This document shows, piece by piece, positions 16,665 through 30,454 of a stretch of 64,000 nt of DNA (position 1 is the first letter of the stretch; each line of letters starts with the position of its first letter). Both the position numbers and the translations under genes were made by a program. The notes under the pieces are model-generated. The model was given only the letters and a program-made list of their open reading frames with translations. It had not been told where the DNA came from and made no database searches. Source of the stretch: an uncultured Mycoplasmatota bacterium (GTDB lineage: Bacteria; Bacillota_I; Bacilli_A; RF39; UBA660); the NCBI GenBank assembly GCA_900543675.1, contig UQRY01000001.1, forward strand, positions 1 to 64,000, in the 5' to 3' direction.

Positions 16665-19600
16665 TTATTTAGCCGCATTTTCTTTTTGTCTATAAGTAAG
16701 TAATAAAACGAATAAACCACCAATCAATGTACAAATACCAATAAAGATATACAATCCATTTACTTTAGTTCCTACCACCTTTCCAGGTAAGGAAGTATGA
16801 TAATAAGAATATAAAGCATAGTCTTGATAAATATTATCATTGATTGATTTATTGTAATCAACAGCTATCGTTTCTACTTTGCTTGACCCATTTAAATAAC
16901 CTGATGCTTCATAAATATCATATGTCTTCTTGACTGGATCGTAGACTTCTACATATTCATAAGTGTCTTTTTCTTTAGAATCAATTACCTGTTCCAAAGA
17001 TTTTTCTTCTAACTTCGTAACTAGTTTTTGTGTTTCTTGATAAGCACTTTGATAACTTTCATCGAAAGTGTCTTGGTAAGTACTTCTTACTCGATCAGTA
17101 AAGTAATCGATAATAGTAACTTCTTTATCTATCGTAGAGATGATTCTTACTCCAGTTCGATAATCAAAGCCATAAATACTTCCATCTTCATATCTAACTA
17201 AGACAAAGCTACTATTTCCTAGAATATTACTACTCATTTCAACAATTTCTTTATTCTTGAAATCATTAGGATATTTGATCTCACTCTTTAAGGAATATAA
17301 CTTTCCATCCGAGCCTAAGACGAATAAGTAATCTTTATTATTATAAGAATCGATAATTAATTGATCCCCATAATACATCAAGTCAGACTTAAGCATAGTT
17401 ACTTTTCCATTTTTGATAAAGACTTGATTGTCAACTTCTTTTTCCTGATCAATTAAACTATAACTATAATACGTATCTATCTTCTGATTTTGATAAGTAA
17501 AATTATAAAGCGGAATATTGTTTTGTCTACGAGAAAGATTGGTAATATTATTCTCTTGATAAACACCTGACTCTAGATCAAGAACCCTACCATCACTAGT
17601 TAAAGCATAGTGATCATATAGGTGGATGAAAGTATCATTATATTCTTTACTCTCATTAGTAATTAATTTTCCATCAGATAAATAGTAATAGTGATTTCCG
17701 ATAGTAAGTATTGTCTTCTTCACATCATCTGGAGTAAAGATATATTCCTTAGCATTTAATCCATCCGTGACTACTATTCTTAAATCTGTTTGATAATCAT
17801 AATAGAAAGTCATTGTCTTATCGGTTAATGAATATGGCGTATCGTTAACATAAACAGTTACATATTCATTTAATTCACTAAACTCTAAATTAACCGTATT
17901 AATTCCTGATGAATAAGCAATTACTTGAGGTAGACTTCTCATATAATTCATCTGATAAGCAAGAGACATCGTGGATAGCTGAAAAGTAGAAGTTGGAAGT
18001 GGGATTAGCTCTTGACCTGGCGTATTTCTAAGAATTGGATAATAGCCAGTCGAAAGTGGCGAGAAATCAAATTCATTAGATGAAAATCCACGATTGGTAT
18101 AAGTAATTTGCGTAGCCAAATCAGAAGCCGTTCCATAATTTTTTTCTTCAATACCAATAATATCTAAATCAGATACGATTTCTCCATTTAACTGAGAATT
18201 TTCATAAATCAAAGTATCTCTCATCGTAGTTGTCAATGCATCCCCATTTCCAACTACAATTCCAGCAGTAGATGGATCATTTACTGCCTCAACATTAGCG
18301 ACAATGATATTATTATAAATCTGATTAGCTGTTTTCATCGCATCGACTTGACCAACTAAACCACCAGCATTATAACTAGCTGAAATAGAGGAATTTTCTA
18401 TTAGGTTAGAATAAATGTAATGTAAACCTGAACCTGCCGTATCGATGTAATTATTTTGGTAATAGCCTAAAATACCACCTGCTCCACTACCAGATGCATT
18501 GATCGTTGCTTGAATAGTATTATCTCTAAATGTTCTACCTGCATTTACACCATCAGTCATTCCAATAAGGCCACCTACATAATTATTACCAGAAATCACG
18601 CAATCTTGAATACTGTTTAAGTATATACTGCTAGCTTCCCCTCCTGTTATACCTCCTGTATAATTGCCAGGATTAACAATATTACTATGGTATATACCAG
18701 AATTAAATACATTCCCACCTCCAATTCCTAAAAATCCACCAACATAAGTAGAGGTTGAATTTTTTCCAGAAATTTCAGAGTTTATTATATAACTATAACT
18801 AATTGAACGATATCCATTTCCATAAATTCCACCCACATACTGATTACCTGATACTTGGGAATTTTCAATAATTACTTGTGAAATATCATATGCGCTATTA
18901 TAACCCGCTATACCACCGACTTGACTATATCCATCTACACTAGAATTTTTTATTGTTGAATTCGAGCATCCACCAGAACCATATAGAATACCATGAAAAG
19001 TACCACCAGTTGATGTAACATGAACATCATCAGCATCAATATAAAAATGTTTAGCTTGAGTAGAGGTAATATTAGCAATATTTCCAACTAAGCCAGCTAC
19101 ATTATTTGAACTACCTTTAACATTTACCGTTTTTAAAATAATATTTTTAACATCTGCTTCAGTCATTTGACCAACAAATCCTGCCGCTTGATTATTACCA
19201 CTTACTGTAACGTTATTCAAACGAATATTTTCAATTGATGTACTATAACTCTGAGATATACTTCCAACATAAGCCATTTTTGGAGCATTCACAATAATAT
19301 TTTGAAAAGTCAAACCCTGCATGGTACCATAAGTATATTGAATAACAGCTGCATAGTTACCTGAAGCAGTAGAAGAAATATTAATATTATCAAAAATAAC
19401 ATTAGAAATACTAGTATCAATTTGTTTAATCAAAGAAAGATTATTTTTAGTAGAAACAATTTCTAAATTCTTTAAGGTGTGTCCATTATCCGTTCCTTCT
19501 AAACGATTAAAAACTACTCCAGTATTTACATTAACCTTATCACTAAAATCAATATCTGCTATCAACCTATAATTTTCTGGATCTGTTGTACTAATCTTTT

Positions 19601-22600
19601 GCCAATCTTCAAAGGACTCTATGTCTTTATAGAATTGTAAATCAATCTTTACAGCAATATTATACGTCTGTTCTACTCCATCCTTTTGATAGACAATTTC
19701 TTGTAGTTCGTAACTATCATAAGCCTTGTCTGGTTTCACACTTAATTCTAAAGTTGTTACCCCATTCTCAGTGACATTCTTTCTGATTTCGGTTACTGTT
19801 AAACCATCAATTTTGGCATTGTTAACTGGAAGATTATCTTCATTTTGAAGACGAAGTAGTATATAAGCACTATCAATAGAAGGAAATACTTCTATTTCTG
19901 TTACTTCAAATTCATACTCAGTTAAATAATTCTTCGTTTGGTTAGGTAACAACTCCGCTGTATCTTTATAATAAAGGTATGGTAATTGATTTTCTTCTAA
20001 ATTATCTATTTTAAAAGCACTCCCTAATTGAATAAAGTTTTGATAGGTGAAAGGATCATTTAACTGTTCAGTAGTAAGTAAAGTTTCACCATTTGTTTGA
20101 CTGGTAATTAAACCGTTCATATGCTGATTATTCCAAGCATAATTATTTTGATTGACATTCATATTTCCTACTGTTCTTCGAACATTTTCACTACTAGATT
20201 TTGAATAAACATCACCTAAAACCAAAGTATTAGTTACTTGAGAAGAACTATAATTAATTAAATTACCGATTATTCCGCCAACATTTCCTTGAGTAGTATG
20301 GATATTAACATTACTATAAACATTGGTTAAATTAATTGAACCAGGAACGTATCCTACTATTCCACCTACATTTTGACTATTTGCTTTTATTGTTCCGGTA
20401 GCATAAACATTTTGAATTGTTGCATAACTTGCCCAGCCAACTACGCCACCTATACCAGTTATAGAAGAAAATTCAGTTTCTAAATTTAAATCTTGTACAT
20501 AACAATTTTCAATTCTAGCATTATCTAAAGAGCCAACGATTCCTCCAATTCTTATATTTACTGCTGGTGTTAAACTATTATGTAATTTTACATTTGTAAC
20601 TGAACAATTAATTATTTGTGTATTAAACGAAGCCGAACCTATAATACCACCCACATTAAGTGTAAGAGGAAGTTCGATATCTGAAACATGTACATTTTCG
20701 ATAACTGCCGGATTCGACTGAGTTGTATAGCCAATTAATCCATCATTGTCTAAATCATGTACTTCCGTTTTAAAAGCATGTTTTACATATAAGTTTTTTA
20801 CCGTACCCCGCAATTGACTAATAATTATTCCATTTCTAGTAGTCGTAGTAAGATTAGAAATTGTATGATTATTTCCATCTAGTACTCCGGAAAAATTTCC
20901 TAAATTTGGATTAATTCTATTTTGAAAATCTAAATCAGCAGTTAACATATAATTCTCACTTAAACTATTCTTGATATCTAACCATTCATCGACCGTGGAT
21001 ACTTCTTTAAATAATTCGATTTGAAGTACTCTTTCGCCTTCTTCAAATTCTCTAGTATACGGTAAATTAAAACTATTTCTGGAAGTAATCGATTTAATAA
21101 AATATTGTGATACATATCGAACGGGATTACTTACTTCAATAACTAAGGCAGTTGTTCCATTATTATCTTGTTGACTAATAATTGTTGTTGTTAAATCCTT
21201 TATAGAAATATCTGTAATCTTTTCATTAGCAGGATTATGAACCGTTAAGGTTACTTTAGCTTTACTTCCTTGTTGATCTACCTTATCTACGGAAATAATA
21301 TCTACTAAATCTTCATCTTTTAATTCCGGTAAAGGAATATACTCTTGAGTTGGCATATCTTCATTCATAATTAACTGTGGATAATAACCATAAGATACAA
21401 AATCATCAACATTAAATTGATTGGTACTACTATTTAATAAACGATCTTGGAAAGTGGTATTCCATAAAGCAGTTTTTGAAGTTTTCAAAGAATGAGACGT
21501 ATTATAGATAGAATTATTAATATAAAATGAATTTTGTGATTGAGCATTATTTATAATACCTAAATTAGGATCTGTATTTAAATCCCGATTTTCACCTTCT
21601 GCCACACTATATACATTTCTAACTGTACTTCGCTCGGAATATCCTATTAAATTTCCTACTCGATCATTAGAATCAGATTCCTCTAACAAATAGGCATCAA
21701 CATCAATCAGTGAATATATATTTTCTAATACCGTATTTGAAGACGAAATTCCTATAACTGCCCCTACTCTTTGTTGATAACTAGAAATATTTTGATATGA
21801 AGCGATGATCTTTTCGCCGTACAAGTAACCATTTCGAATAGTTCCACGATTACTAGCTCTTGCAATAAATCCAAACTCGTGCGAAACATGAACATTATCC
21901 ATAATATGCACAATAAAATTTTCAATTATTCCATTATTATTACCACATAATAGAGAAAATTGATTAACTGGTGTTTCTGTTGCTTCTTCTAAGGTGATTT
22001 TTATATTTGAAATAATTCCATAATTCGAATACATTATACCATTATAGTACGTGGTATCAGAGCCTATCATATAAACATGTAAATCAAAATTTAATAATTT
22101 CCCTTCCGGTCCTAAGCCTGGATAAATCAATTGATCAAACTTATTTTCCATTAATAATTGATGTCCTTGAAAATCTAACGTAATATTAAATTGTTCTTCT
22201 CCTAAACTAGTATTTAAAGTTCTACTATCATTACGAATATCTAAATCTTCAACTACTAAATAAGTTCCATGTGTATGCATTCTAAAGAAATCATCTGGAT
22301 TATGAATACTTCTTATTTCTTCATTAGAATTAAACTCTAAACTATCCAAAGTATAAAAACGATCTCTGATTTTTATAGCTAATTCTATTCTATATTCTTT
22401 GTTTCTAGATAATTCTTTTAATATTTCAAAGTCCTCTATTTGATGATTTTCTAAATCATATTTGGTGTCACTAATCTTTTGATCGTTCTCATATAATCGA
22501 ATATAAAAATCGTTGGTAACTATTTCTTGTTTTGTATCTATTAAATTCACTTGAAAAGTAGCTTGATAATCTTCTTTCTCTGAATATTTCTGATAGTCAG

Positions 22601-25439
22601 TTTGGGTATTCCCTAACTCTACCTGAAAATCTTTAATTATTATAGATATAGGAATATTTTCACCTGTGGTATTTCTTAAATAAAAGCCAATATAACCACT
22701 ATCATTTAAGATCATTGTTCTCGAAAATGTGGTCCAGGTACCATCAGAATTTATATTCAAATCCGTCGCAGAATTTCCTGCATAGTGATTTACAAAATTA
22801 ACATCACCTATCTTTGAGCTTTCTTGATATTTAATTTGAAAAGATATCGTTACTTCTTGATTTCGGTATTCAGGTAAATAATAAGAAAAAGTTCTCCAAT
22901 GATTTATATTTGTTGTTAAATAAGACATATAAATCAAATTATTTTCTTCATCTATTTCTAGGGAATCCTCGGCATTGCTACCTTGTCTTCTCCATTTATC
23001 ACGATTTCCTATATCAATCAAGTTTCTACTTGTAATTTGTGGAAGTAAACTATCCAGAATTACTTCCCCATGAATACCTACTTCTGTAATGACTTCCTTT
23101 TCTAATAAAACTTTACTTTCTTCGTAACTAGAGTTTGTATATCCAGTATTGTATTCTTCAGCGATATAACGAAATACATAAGGGGTTTCTTTCTCTAACT
23201 TTTCTAAAGTGATTCTTTCATAGTCAGCATTGATCTTAATATCTTTCATTAACACCAAAGCTTCAGTATTTTTGTTTCTTACTTCTAGGATGACTCTATC
23301 GCTTTCAATAGATAAGTCACTATCTTCAATTCTTACATCAAAATCAATAAAGTCTTCCATGGTAAATTGGTTGATGATTTCTACTTTAGATTCTTTCTTT
23401 TTCGTCATGAATTCTTTTAAATTAGATAGAGTCGTTATATCATAACTGATATCTCCTTGTCTAATCTTTGCCGTTACTTCTATTTCGTAGTTCGTTTTTG
23501 ATTCTAGGTTTTCAATAACTACATCTTGAAAAGTTCCTGTCTTTAATTTATTTACTTCTTCACTACCCAATTGGATTCTACTAACTTCTTCTTTCGTATC
23601 CTGTTTTCTTGTAACGATTGTTACTTGATCTAATAATTCTATTAATCTCTTATCGGTATTATCAATATTTAAATAAAATCTATACCGAGCAGAATCAGAG
23701 GTAATACTCGCTTCTTCAAAAGTTACTCGAATAAATCCTAAAGAACTTAATGGATTGGTACTTACTTTAGTTTCTTTTAATAACTCATTTTCCCTAGTTC
23801 CTCTTCCATCTTCTAAATCATAATCTGCATAAATTCTAACAGTATAAATGATATTGGTATTTAAATTCTCTCCATTGATCTTATTATCTTTGATTTCTCC
23901 TTCTTGGACTAACTTACTGTTTTCATCATAAATTTCATATCTAAAACGATTTAATACAATATCATCTTTATTCTCTACTTCTACTCCTAAAGTAAATCTC
24001 GTAATATCTGTTTCTTCTACCTTGACATTCACAGTAGGTGCTTGCTTAGACGTTCTCGTCTCAAAAGAAGCATTCTCTACTTTCATTTCATTTCCTGCTT
24101 GATCATAGATCGTAATGGTTCCTTGATAAGTCTGATTACTCTCTAAAGTTTCCCCAGTTTCATAAGTTACTTTTTCTAACCGTTTCATCTTATTAATTGT
24201 ACTACTCGATACTTGAAACTCATTATCTCCTACTTGAACAGTAATCTTCTTTATTCCTTTTAAAGCTTCACTTTCTTCACCATTTAAGAATCCAAATTCT
24301 TCTAACACAATCTTTTTCGCATAAATCTCTCCATTTTGATAAGTCAATTGAATAGGCTCCAAGGTAGACATATCTTTCGTATGAATTGTTTCTTCAATAA
24401 AAGTTCTTCTAATTTGTTTATTCTCTTCATTTAAATAATCATAAGTTCCTACTATCGTAAATTCCGTATCTGGATATAATCCGACTATCTCAATATCTCC
24501 ACTTCCATAGTAAGTCTTTCTTAAGAATAAATTTCCATTTTGATAGATTTCTATCGTTGGACTCTTCGTAATCCGATTATTTTTATCAGTAATCTCGATA
24601 TGTGCTTGTAGAGAATAAACATTCGCACGAATATTCGTTAAAGTAACTTCAGGTCTTACAAATCCCTCTTCTACTTCTTCTTCACTTGGTGGAGTTGTTT
24701 CCTCTTCTTGATTTCCATTATCCTCTGGAAGTTCTTCCTCTTCATCTGTTACTTCTTGTTTTTCTTTAATCTTAATCAAATCTAAAAAGTCTTCGTAAGT
24801 AGTTTGATTATTTTCTATTTCTATTATTGTTTTCTCATCTACTCCAGTTATCTCTTGATAAATCCATGTTTCATCTTTAAATTCATAATACCTAATTTCT
24901 TCTTCTTGAAAGTAAATAATACTGTATATCGGTATTTTTCTTTCTTCGGTTTCTGTAACTACTTTTATCGGAAGCGTATTCATCAGTAAATTTTCCTCTA
25001 AAAGTACAAAGCTATACTTTTCTTCATCTACCTTCAAATAATCAGAAGTATGATATAAATTACCAGAAGCGATAATCGTATTAGGAAAACCATCTACTTG
25101 TTCATAATCTAATTGGATAAATTTATTCGTAGAAGAAAGATTTAAAATCCTACTTCCATCTTTAGAGATTAATGGATAACTAGTGGAAATTTCTTCTTTT
25201 TTGTTTTCCCCTACATAAAGCTTATCTCCTTGTTGATAAATCTTATCCATCTCTTTTACTTGAGTAGTTTCTATTTTCTCTCTATCTTCATTATCCTCCT
25301 GATATAAATTTGTGGTGATTTGGTTATTCTTTAATAAATAACCATCCATCTCAATAAAACCTACTTCTCTAAATCGCAAAAAGGTGATATAAAAACCTAT
25401 CACCAATACAACCACTAATATGCCGATTACTTTTTTCAT
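16665..25439 (-). CDS. Giant (2924-aa) membrane-anchored extracellular protein with GLUG-like repeats, last gene of the F1-like ATPase operon
   Basis: The N-terminus (residues 5-22) is a membrane helix with lysines before it, so the bulk is outside. Residues about 30-225 resemble the N-terminal module of the three other surface proteins of this operon. An acidic linker (about 225-262, rich in E, P and T) is followed by several Fn3/Ig-like units (for example GLYPDTEFTI, NLESKTNYEI), a carbohydrate-binding-like domain near 810-950 (KDFQVELGNTQTDYQKY), a long stretch of GLUG-type beta repeats (about 1050-2450; GGIVGY, GGIIGS, GGLIGM), and a beta-rich, possibly propeller-like tail. A second membrane helix lies at about 2895-2916, leaving a short KENAAK-like cytoplasmic tail. 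No sortase motif. Function unknown; adhesion or processing of a surface ligand are possibilities. Confidence 0.85.
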   Translation of the reverse strand: MKKVIGILVVVLVIGFYITFLRFREVGFIEMDGYLLKNNQITTNLYQEDNEDREKIETTQVKEMDKIYQQGDKLYVGENKKEEISTSYPLISKDGSRILNLSSTNKFIQLDYEQVDGFPNTIIASGNLYHTSDYLKVDEEKYSFVLLEENLLMNTLPIKVVTETEERKIPIYSIIYFQEEEIRYYEFKDETWIYQEITGVDEKTIIEIENNQTTYEDFLDLIKIKEKQEVTDEEEELPEDNGNQEEETTPPSEEEVEEGFVRPEVTLTNIRANVYSLQAHIEITDKNNRITKSPTIEIYQNGNLFLRKTYYGSGDIEIVGLYPDTEFTIVGTYDYLNEENKQIRRTFIEETIHTKDMSTLEPIQLTYQNGEIYAKKIVLEEFGFLNGEESEALKGIKKITVQVGDNEFQVSSSTINKMKRLEKVTYETGETLESNQTYQGTITIYDQAGNEMKVENASFETRTSKQAPTVNVKVEETDITRFTLGVEVENKDDIVLNRFRYEIYDENSKLVQEGEIKDNKINGENLNTNIIYTVRIYADYDLEDGRGTRENELLKETKVSTNPLSSLGFIRVTFEEASITSDSARYRFYLNIDNTDKRLIELLDQVTIVTRKQDTKEEVSRIQLGSEEVNKLKTGTFQDVVIENLESKTNYEIEVTAKIRQGDISYDITTLSNLKEFMTKKKESKVEIINQFTMEDFIDFDVRIEDSDLSIESDRVILEVRNKNTEALVLMKDIKINADYERITLEKLEKETPYVFRYIAEEYNTGYTNSSYEESKVLLEKEVITEVGIHGEVILDSLLPQITSRNLIDIGNRDKWRRQGSNAEDSLEIDEENNLIYMSYLTTNINHWRTFSYYLPEYRNQEVTISFQIKYQESSKIGDVNFVNHYAGNSATDLNINSDGTWTTFSRTMILNDSGYIGFYLRNTTGENIPISIIIKDFQVELGNTQTDYQKYSEKEDYQATFQVNLIDTKQEIVTNDFYIRLYENDQKISDTKYDLENHQIEDFEILKELSRNKEYRIELAIKIRDRFYTLDSLEFNSNEEIRSIHNPDDFFRMHTHGTYLVVEDLDIRNDSRTLNTSLGEEQFNITLDFQGHQLLMENKFDQLIYPGLGPEGKLLNFDLHVYMIGSDTTYYNGIMYSNYGIISNIKITLEEATETPVNQFSLLCGNNNGIIENFIVHIMDNVHVSHEFGFIARASNRGTIRNGYLYGEKIIASYQNISSYQQRVGAVIGISSSNTVLENIYSLIDVDAYLLEESDSNDRVGNLIGYSERSTVRNVYSVAEGENRDLNTDPNLGIINNAQSQNSFYINNSIYNTSHSLKTSKTALWNTTFQDRLLNSSTNQFNVDDFVSYGYYPQLIMNEDMPTQEYIPLPELKDEDLVDIISVDKVDQQGSKAKVTLTVHNPANEKITDISIKDLTTTIISQQDNNGTTALVIEVSNPVRYVSQYFIKSITSRNSFNLPYTREFEEGERVLQIELFKEVSTVDEWLDIKNSLSENYMLTADLDFQNRINPNLGNFSGVLDGNNHTISNLTTTTRNGIIISQLRGTVKNLYVKHAFKTEVHDLDNDGLIGYTTQSNPAVIENVHVSDIELPLTLNVGGIIGSASFNTQIINCSVTNVKLHNSLTPAVNIRIGGIVGSLDNARIENCYVQDLNLETEFSSITGIGGVVGWASYATIQNVYATGTIKANSQNVGGIVGYVPGSINLTNVYSNVNIHTTQGNVGGIIGNLINYSSSQVTNTLVLGDVYSKSSSENVRRTVGNMNVNQNNYAWNNQHMNGLITSQTNGETLLTTEQLNDPFTYQNFIQLGSAFKIDNLEENQLPYLYYKDTAELLPNQTKNYLTEYEFEVTEIEVFPSIDSAYILLRLQNEDNLPVNNAKIDGLTVTEIRKNVTENGVTTLELSVKPDKAYDSYELQEIVYQKDGVEQTYNIAVKIDLQFYKDIESFEDWQKISTTDPENYRLIADIDFSDKVNVNTGVVFNRLEGTDNGHTLKNLEIVSTKNNLSLIKQIDTSISNVIFDNINISSTASGNYAAVIQYTYGTMQGLTFQNIIVNAPKMAYVGSISQSYSTSIENIRLNNVTVSGNNQAAGFVGQMTEADVKNIILKTVNVKGSSNNVAGLVGNIANITSTQAKHFYIDADDVHVTSTGGTFHGILYGSGGCSNSTIKNSSVDGYSQVGGIAGYNSAYDISQVIIENSQVSGNQYVGGIYGNGYRSISYSYIINSEISGKNSTSTYVGGFLGIGGGNVFNSGIYHSNIVNPGNYTGGITGGEASSIYLNSIQDCVISGNNYVGGLIGMTDGVNAGRTFRDNTIQATINASGSGAGGILGYYQNNYIDTAGSGLHYIYSNLIENSSISASYNAGGLVGQVDAMKTANQIYNNIIVANVEAVNDPSTAGIVVGNGDALTTTMRDTLIYENSQLNGEIVSDLDIIGIEEKNYGTASDLATQITYTNRGFSSNEFDFSPLSTGYYPILRNTPGQELIPLPTSTFQLSTMSLAYQMNYMRSLPQVIAYSSGINTVNLEFSELNEYVTVYVNDTPYSLTDKTMTFYYDYQTDLRIVVTDGLNAKEYIFTPDDVKKTILTIGNHYYYLSDGKLITNESKEYNDTFIHLYDHYALTSDGRVLDLESGVYQENNITNLSRRQNNIPLYNFTYQNQKIDTYYSYSLIDQEKEVDNQVFIKNGKVTMLKSDLMYYGDQLIIDSYNNKDYLFVLGSDGKLYSLKSEIKYPNDFKNKEIVEMSSNILGNSSFVLVRYEDGSIYGFDYRTGVRIISTIDKEVTIIDYFTDRVRSTYQDTFDESYQSAYQETQKLVTKLEEKSLEQVIDSKEKDTYEYVEVYDPVKKTYDIYEASGYLNGSSKVETIAVDYNKSINDNIYQDYALYSYYHTSLPGKVVGTKVNGLYIFIGICTLIGGLFVLLLTYRQKENAAK

Positions 25440-25452
25440 TCTATCACTTCCA

Positions 25453-26190
25453 TTATGAGAGATTATCTAAATAGTTTAAATTTTTCATTAATAATCTGGT
25501 ATTTTCACCATAGATAATACCATCAATACTGACATTTAACTGATACCCATTTCCTAAAACAAATACATCACCCGTAATATTTTCTTCTATGAATGCGTTA
25601 TCATTCTTATAATCATAAACCATAAGTTCACCATTATAATTAAAAACCAGATAAGAATAAGGAGAAAGCGGTATTGTTCTACCATCAGGTAATTGAATAG
25701 TTACTTCTTCTAAGAAGAAATATAGATCATTACCATCATAAAGAAAAGCATTTTCAATTAAATAATTAAGTCCCCTATTGGTTAAATAACTATCTACACC
25801 AGTACCATCTAAAACAGTAAAATAAGGAATCTTACGTTGTTGACCATTCGATTTAGGAAATACAACTGACATATCTTTAGGAAAGATTACTTTTTTTTCT
25901 TTTTGATAATAGAATGGATCAGAATCAAGTTCTACCACTTCATCATTGACTTTTAATTCCGTTATTTCTTGTTCATTACTAATCGTTAAAGAAGTATCAT
26001 ACATAAACTTTTGAGTACCAAAATATTGATACATAGAAGCATCTTCTACTGTATAAGTTTCTAATTCTTTCTCTACTTGACGTAACAGTAAAACAACCCC
26101 AACACCAATTAGTATAACTGCCAAACCAATCAAAAATTTAACGAAATGTTTCTTAAAAAACAGTCCTAATTTCTTCTTAAACTTTTTCAT
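25453..26190 (-). CDS. Membrane-anchored extracellular protein equal to the shared N-terminal module of the operon's surface proteins
   Basis: A 245-residue protein with a basic N-terminus, one membrane helix (about 17-38, FLIGLAVILIGVGVVLLL) and a beta-rich outer domain of about 200 residues. Its pattern (IENAFLYDGNDLYFFLEEVTI, then PYSYLVFNYNGELMVYDY, then ITGDVFVLGNGYQLNVS) can be laid on the N-terminal regions of the 1736-, 469- and 2924-residue proteins, though identity is low. It lacks the acidic linker and Fn3-like part. It is followed 13 bases later by the 2924-codon gene and starts two bases past the end of the preceding gene's stop, so it belongs to the same operon. No known family recognised. 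Confidence 0.8.
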   Translation of the reverse strand: MKKFKKKLGLFFKKHFVKFLIGLAVILIGVGVVLLLRQVEKELETYTVEDASMYQYFGTQKFMYDTSLTISNEQEITELKVNDEVVELDSDPFYYQKEKKVIFPKDMSVVFPKSNGQQRKIPYFTVLDGTGVDSYLTNRGLNYLIENAFLYDGNDLYFFLEEVTIQLPDGRTIPLSPYSYLVFNYNGELMVYDYKNDNAFIEENITGDVFVLGNGYQLNVSIDGIIYGENTRLLMKNLNYLDNLS

Positions 26191-26191
26191 A

Positions 26192-26723
26192 TTATTTTTC
26201 TCCTTTTTTTAGTTTTCTTTGAATATGCTTATTTTTCTTCACTACATAATCAATATCCTTAATCGTAAAATAAGTACCATAAACAAACGTAAAAATAAGT
26301 AATAGAATATAAATCAATACTACATACCAAACACTCTGTACTTGAAAAATATAATCATGAAAAATCATCTTAGAGAATAATACAAAATACAAGATAATAG
26401 AATTTAAACTATCTAATAGTATATAAAAATATCTTTTGTTGAGTAAGTTATACAAAATACCTGGTATAAGTAAAAAATAGAAATGAACATCTTCAAAAAT
26501 AGAAACATAATGATTTTGAAAAAGACAGTAAATAAAGAAAATATAACGAACAAGAAGAAGAGAAATGGATATGGTATTCATCGTAGTAAGTCCTAAGAAG
26601 ATACCATATATTTTTAATTTTCTTCCTTTGGGATTAAATTTCTTAAGGATTAAAAAGGTAAGAGCAATGATTAGAAAAACAGTAATGGAAAAGGTAACAA
26701 TGAAAGGAAAAAGATGAGCAATT

Positions 26724-26740
<17 letters not shown>
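26192..26740 (-). CDS. Polytopic membrane protein within the F1-like ATPase operon, unknown (candidate stator or subunit-a replacement)
   Basis: A 182-residue protein with about five hydrophobic segments (roughly 12-33, 44-75, 85-98, 108-125, 138-160) and a basic C-terminal tail (KKNKHIQRKLKKGEK). It overlaps the epsilon-like gene by 17 bases. It has the size and hydrophobicity that might suit a membrane partner of the c-ring, and it has an Arg in LLLVRYIFF, but the canonical subunit-a signature (LRLFGN) is absent, so I do not call it subunit a. Confidence 0.75.
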
Positions 26741-29105
<2,365 letters not shown>

Positions 29106-29113
<8 letters not shown>

Positions 29114-30443
29114 TCTTCTTATCCTCTAAAAAGGAAAATTTCTGAATCATTTCACTCTCACTACAAGGAGAATATTTAGGTTGAATCAATTGATCAAGTA
29201 TCTTTTTTCCTTCAAATATTTTTGTTTGTAACTCTTTACTCATTTCGTCGATATTGGCCAATTCATAAATTTCTCTTGTTTCCAAATAACTAAGTAACTT
29301 ACGTCTTACTGTAGCTCCTAATTTTTTCATATCCTGAGTTTGAACTGAACCACCTAAACGGGAAACAGAAAGTCCATAATCGATAGCTGGTTTTTCTCCT
29401 TTTTGAAAACTCTTAGAAGATAATACAATCTGACCATCTGTGATAGAAATAATATTAGTCGAAATATAATCCGTAATATCTCCACCCTTAGTTTCAACAA
29501 CTGGTAGAATCGTTATACTAGCCCCATTTTTATACTGACAGCCTTTTTCTAATAATCTAGAATGTAAATAGAAGATATCTGATGGATAAGCATCTCTTCC
29601 TGGAGATTTTCCAGAAATCAAACTGATCTCTCGATAAGCATCAGCATGTCGTTTTAAATCATCTAAAATAACTAAAACATCATAACCTTGCTTCATATAC
29701 TTTTCCGCTACTGATAAAGCATAATAAGGAGTTAAAACAAGTACTGGTGGCATTTCATCATTAAAAGCAGTAATGATAATCGTATAACTCATAGCGTTTT
29801 TCTTTAATAAATCATAATATATCTCTTTAACTTCTTTTTTTGTTTTCCCGATCGCACAATAGATACAGATCACATTTTTACCACGCTGATTAACAATCGT
29901 ATCTAAACAAATCTGACTCTTTCCTGTTTTTTTATCCCCGATAATCAATTGTCTTTGACCTCTACCAATCGGATAAATCAAATCAATTCCTGTTATTCCT
30001 GTCTGAAGTGGTCGTTTTACCGCTGTACGATCCATAATCGGAATAGGGTCTTCTTCAATTTTTACTTTTTCTTGATTTTGAAATTTCTTACCAATTAACT
30101 GATCGATACCAAAAATATTAATCATTCTACCCAAGGCATCTTGAGAAAACTCCCCCATATATTCTTCATTAGTCTGATAAGCCAAATCTCCTATGGTAAG
30201 TTCCTCATCCTTATGTAAAATGGCAACAAATATACGATTGGTCTCAATCTTCGTTACATAACCAAGCGCTTTATTCGCTAAATTGATCTTTTCATAGAAA
30301 AAGACATCATCTAAGCCAACAACTTCGACGATAAACTCTTTCATATTGGTAATTTTCCCAACCCCAAATTGATTATTGTTACTTTCTATTCTCTGCATCT
30401 TATCATTAACGATTCTGGTTAACTCATCTTCTTTTTCCACCAT
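29106..30443 (-). CDS. F1-like ATPase alpha subunit, shortened
   Basis: A 445-residue F1 alpha homologue; ordinary alpha has about 500. P-loop GDKKTGKS (169-176), VILDDLKRHADAYREISL, the PGRDAYPSDIFYLHSRLLE stretch and GLSVSRLGG with the arginine finger (about R362) are present, so the alpha-beta catalytic interface looks intact. The N-terminal end is short and the C-terminal helical domain is reduced by about 50 residues, the parts that bind delta and bundle at the membrane-proximal side. The RBS AAGGAG precedes the ATG. Confidence 0.92.
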
Positions 30444-30454
30444 AGTATCACTCC

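Noticed and set aside
16665..16760. Sortase (LPXTG) anchor at the C-terminus of the 2924-aa protein
   Set aside because: LPGK occurs before the last helix, but it is not LPXTG, and the tail lacks the usual spacing and Arg-rich end.
18000..21000. Tandem DNA repeats or CRISPR-like array in the giant gene
   Set aside because: The repetition is at protein level (GLUG-type beta repeats); the DNA is divergent with no constant spacers. No CRISPR array is seen in the window.
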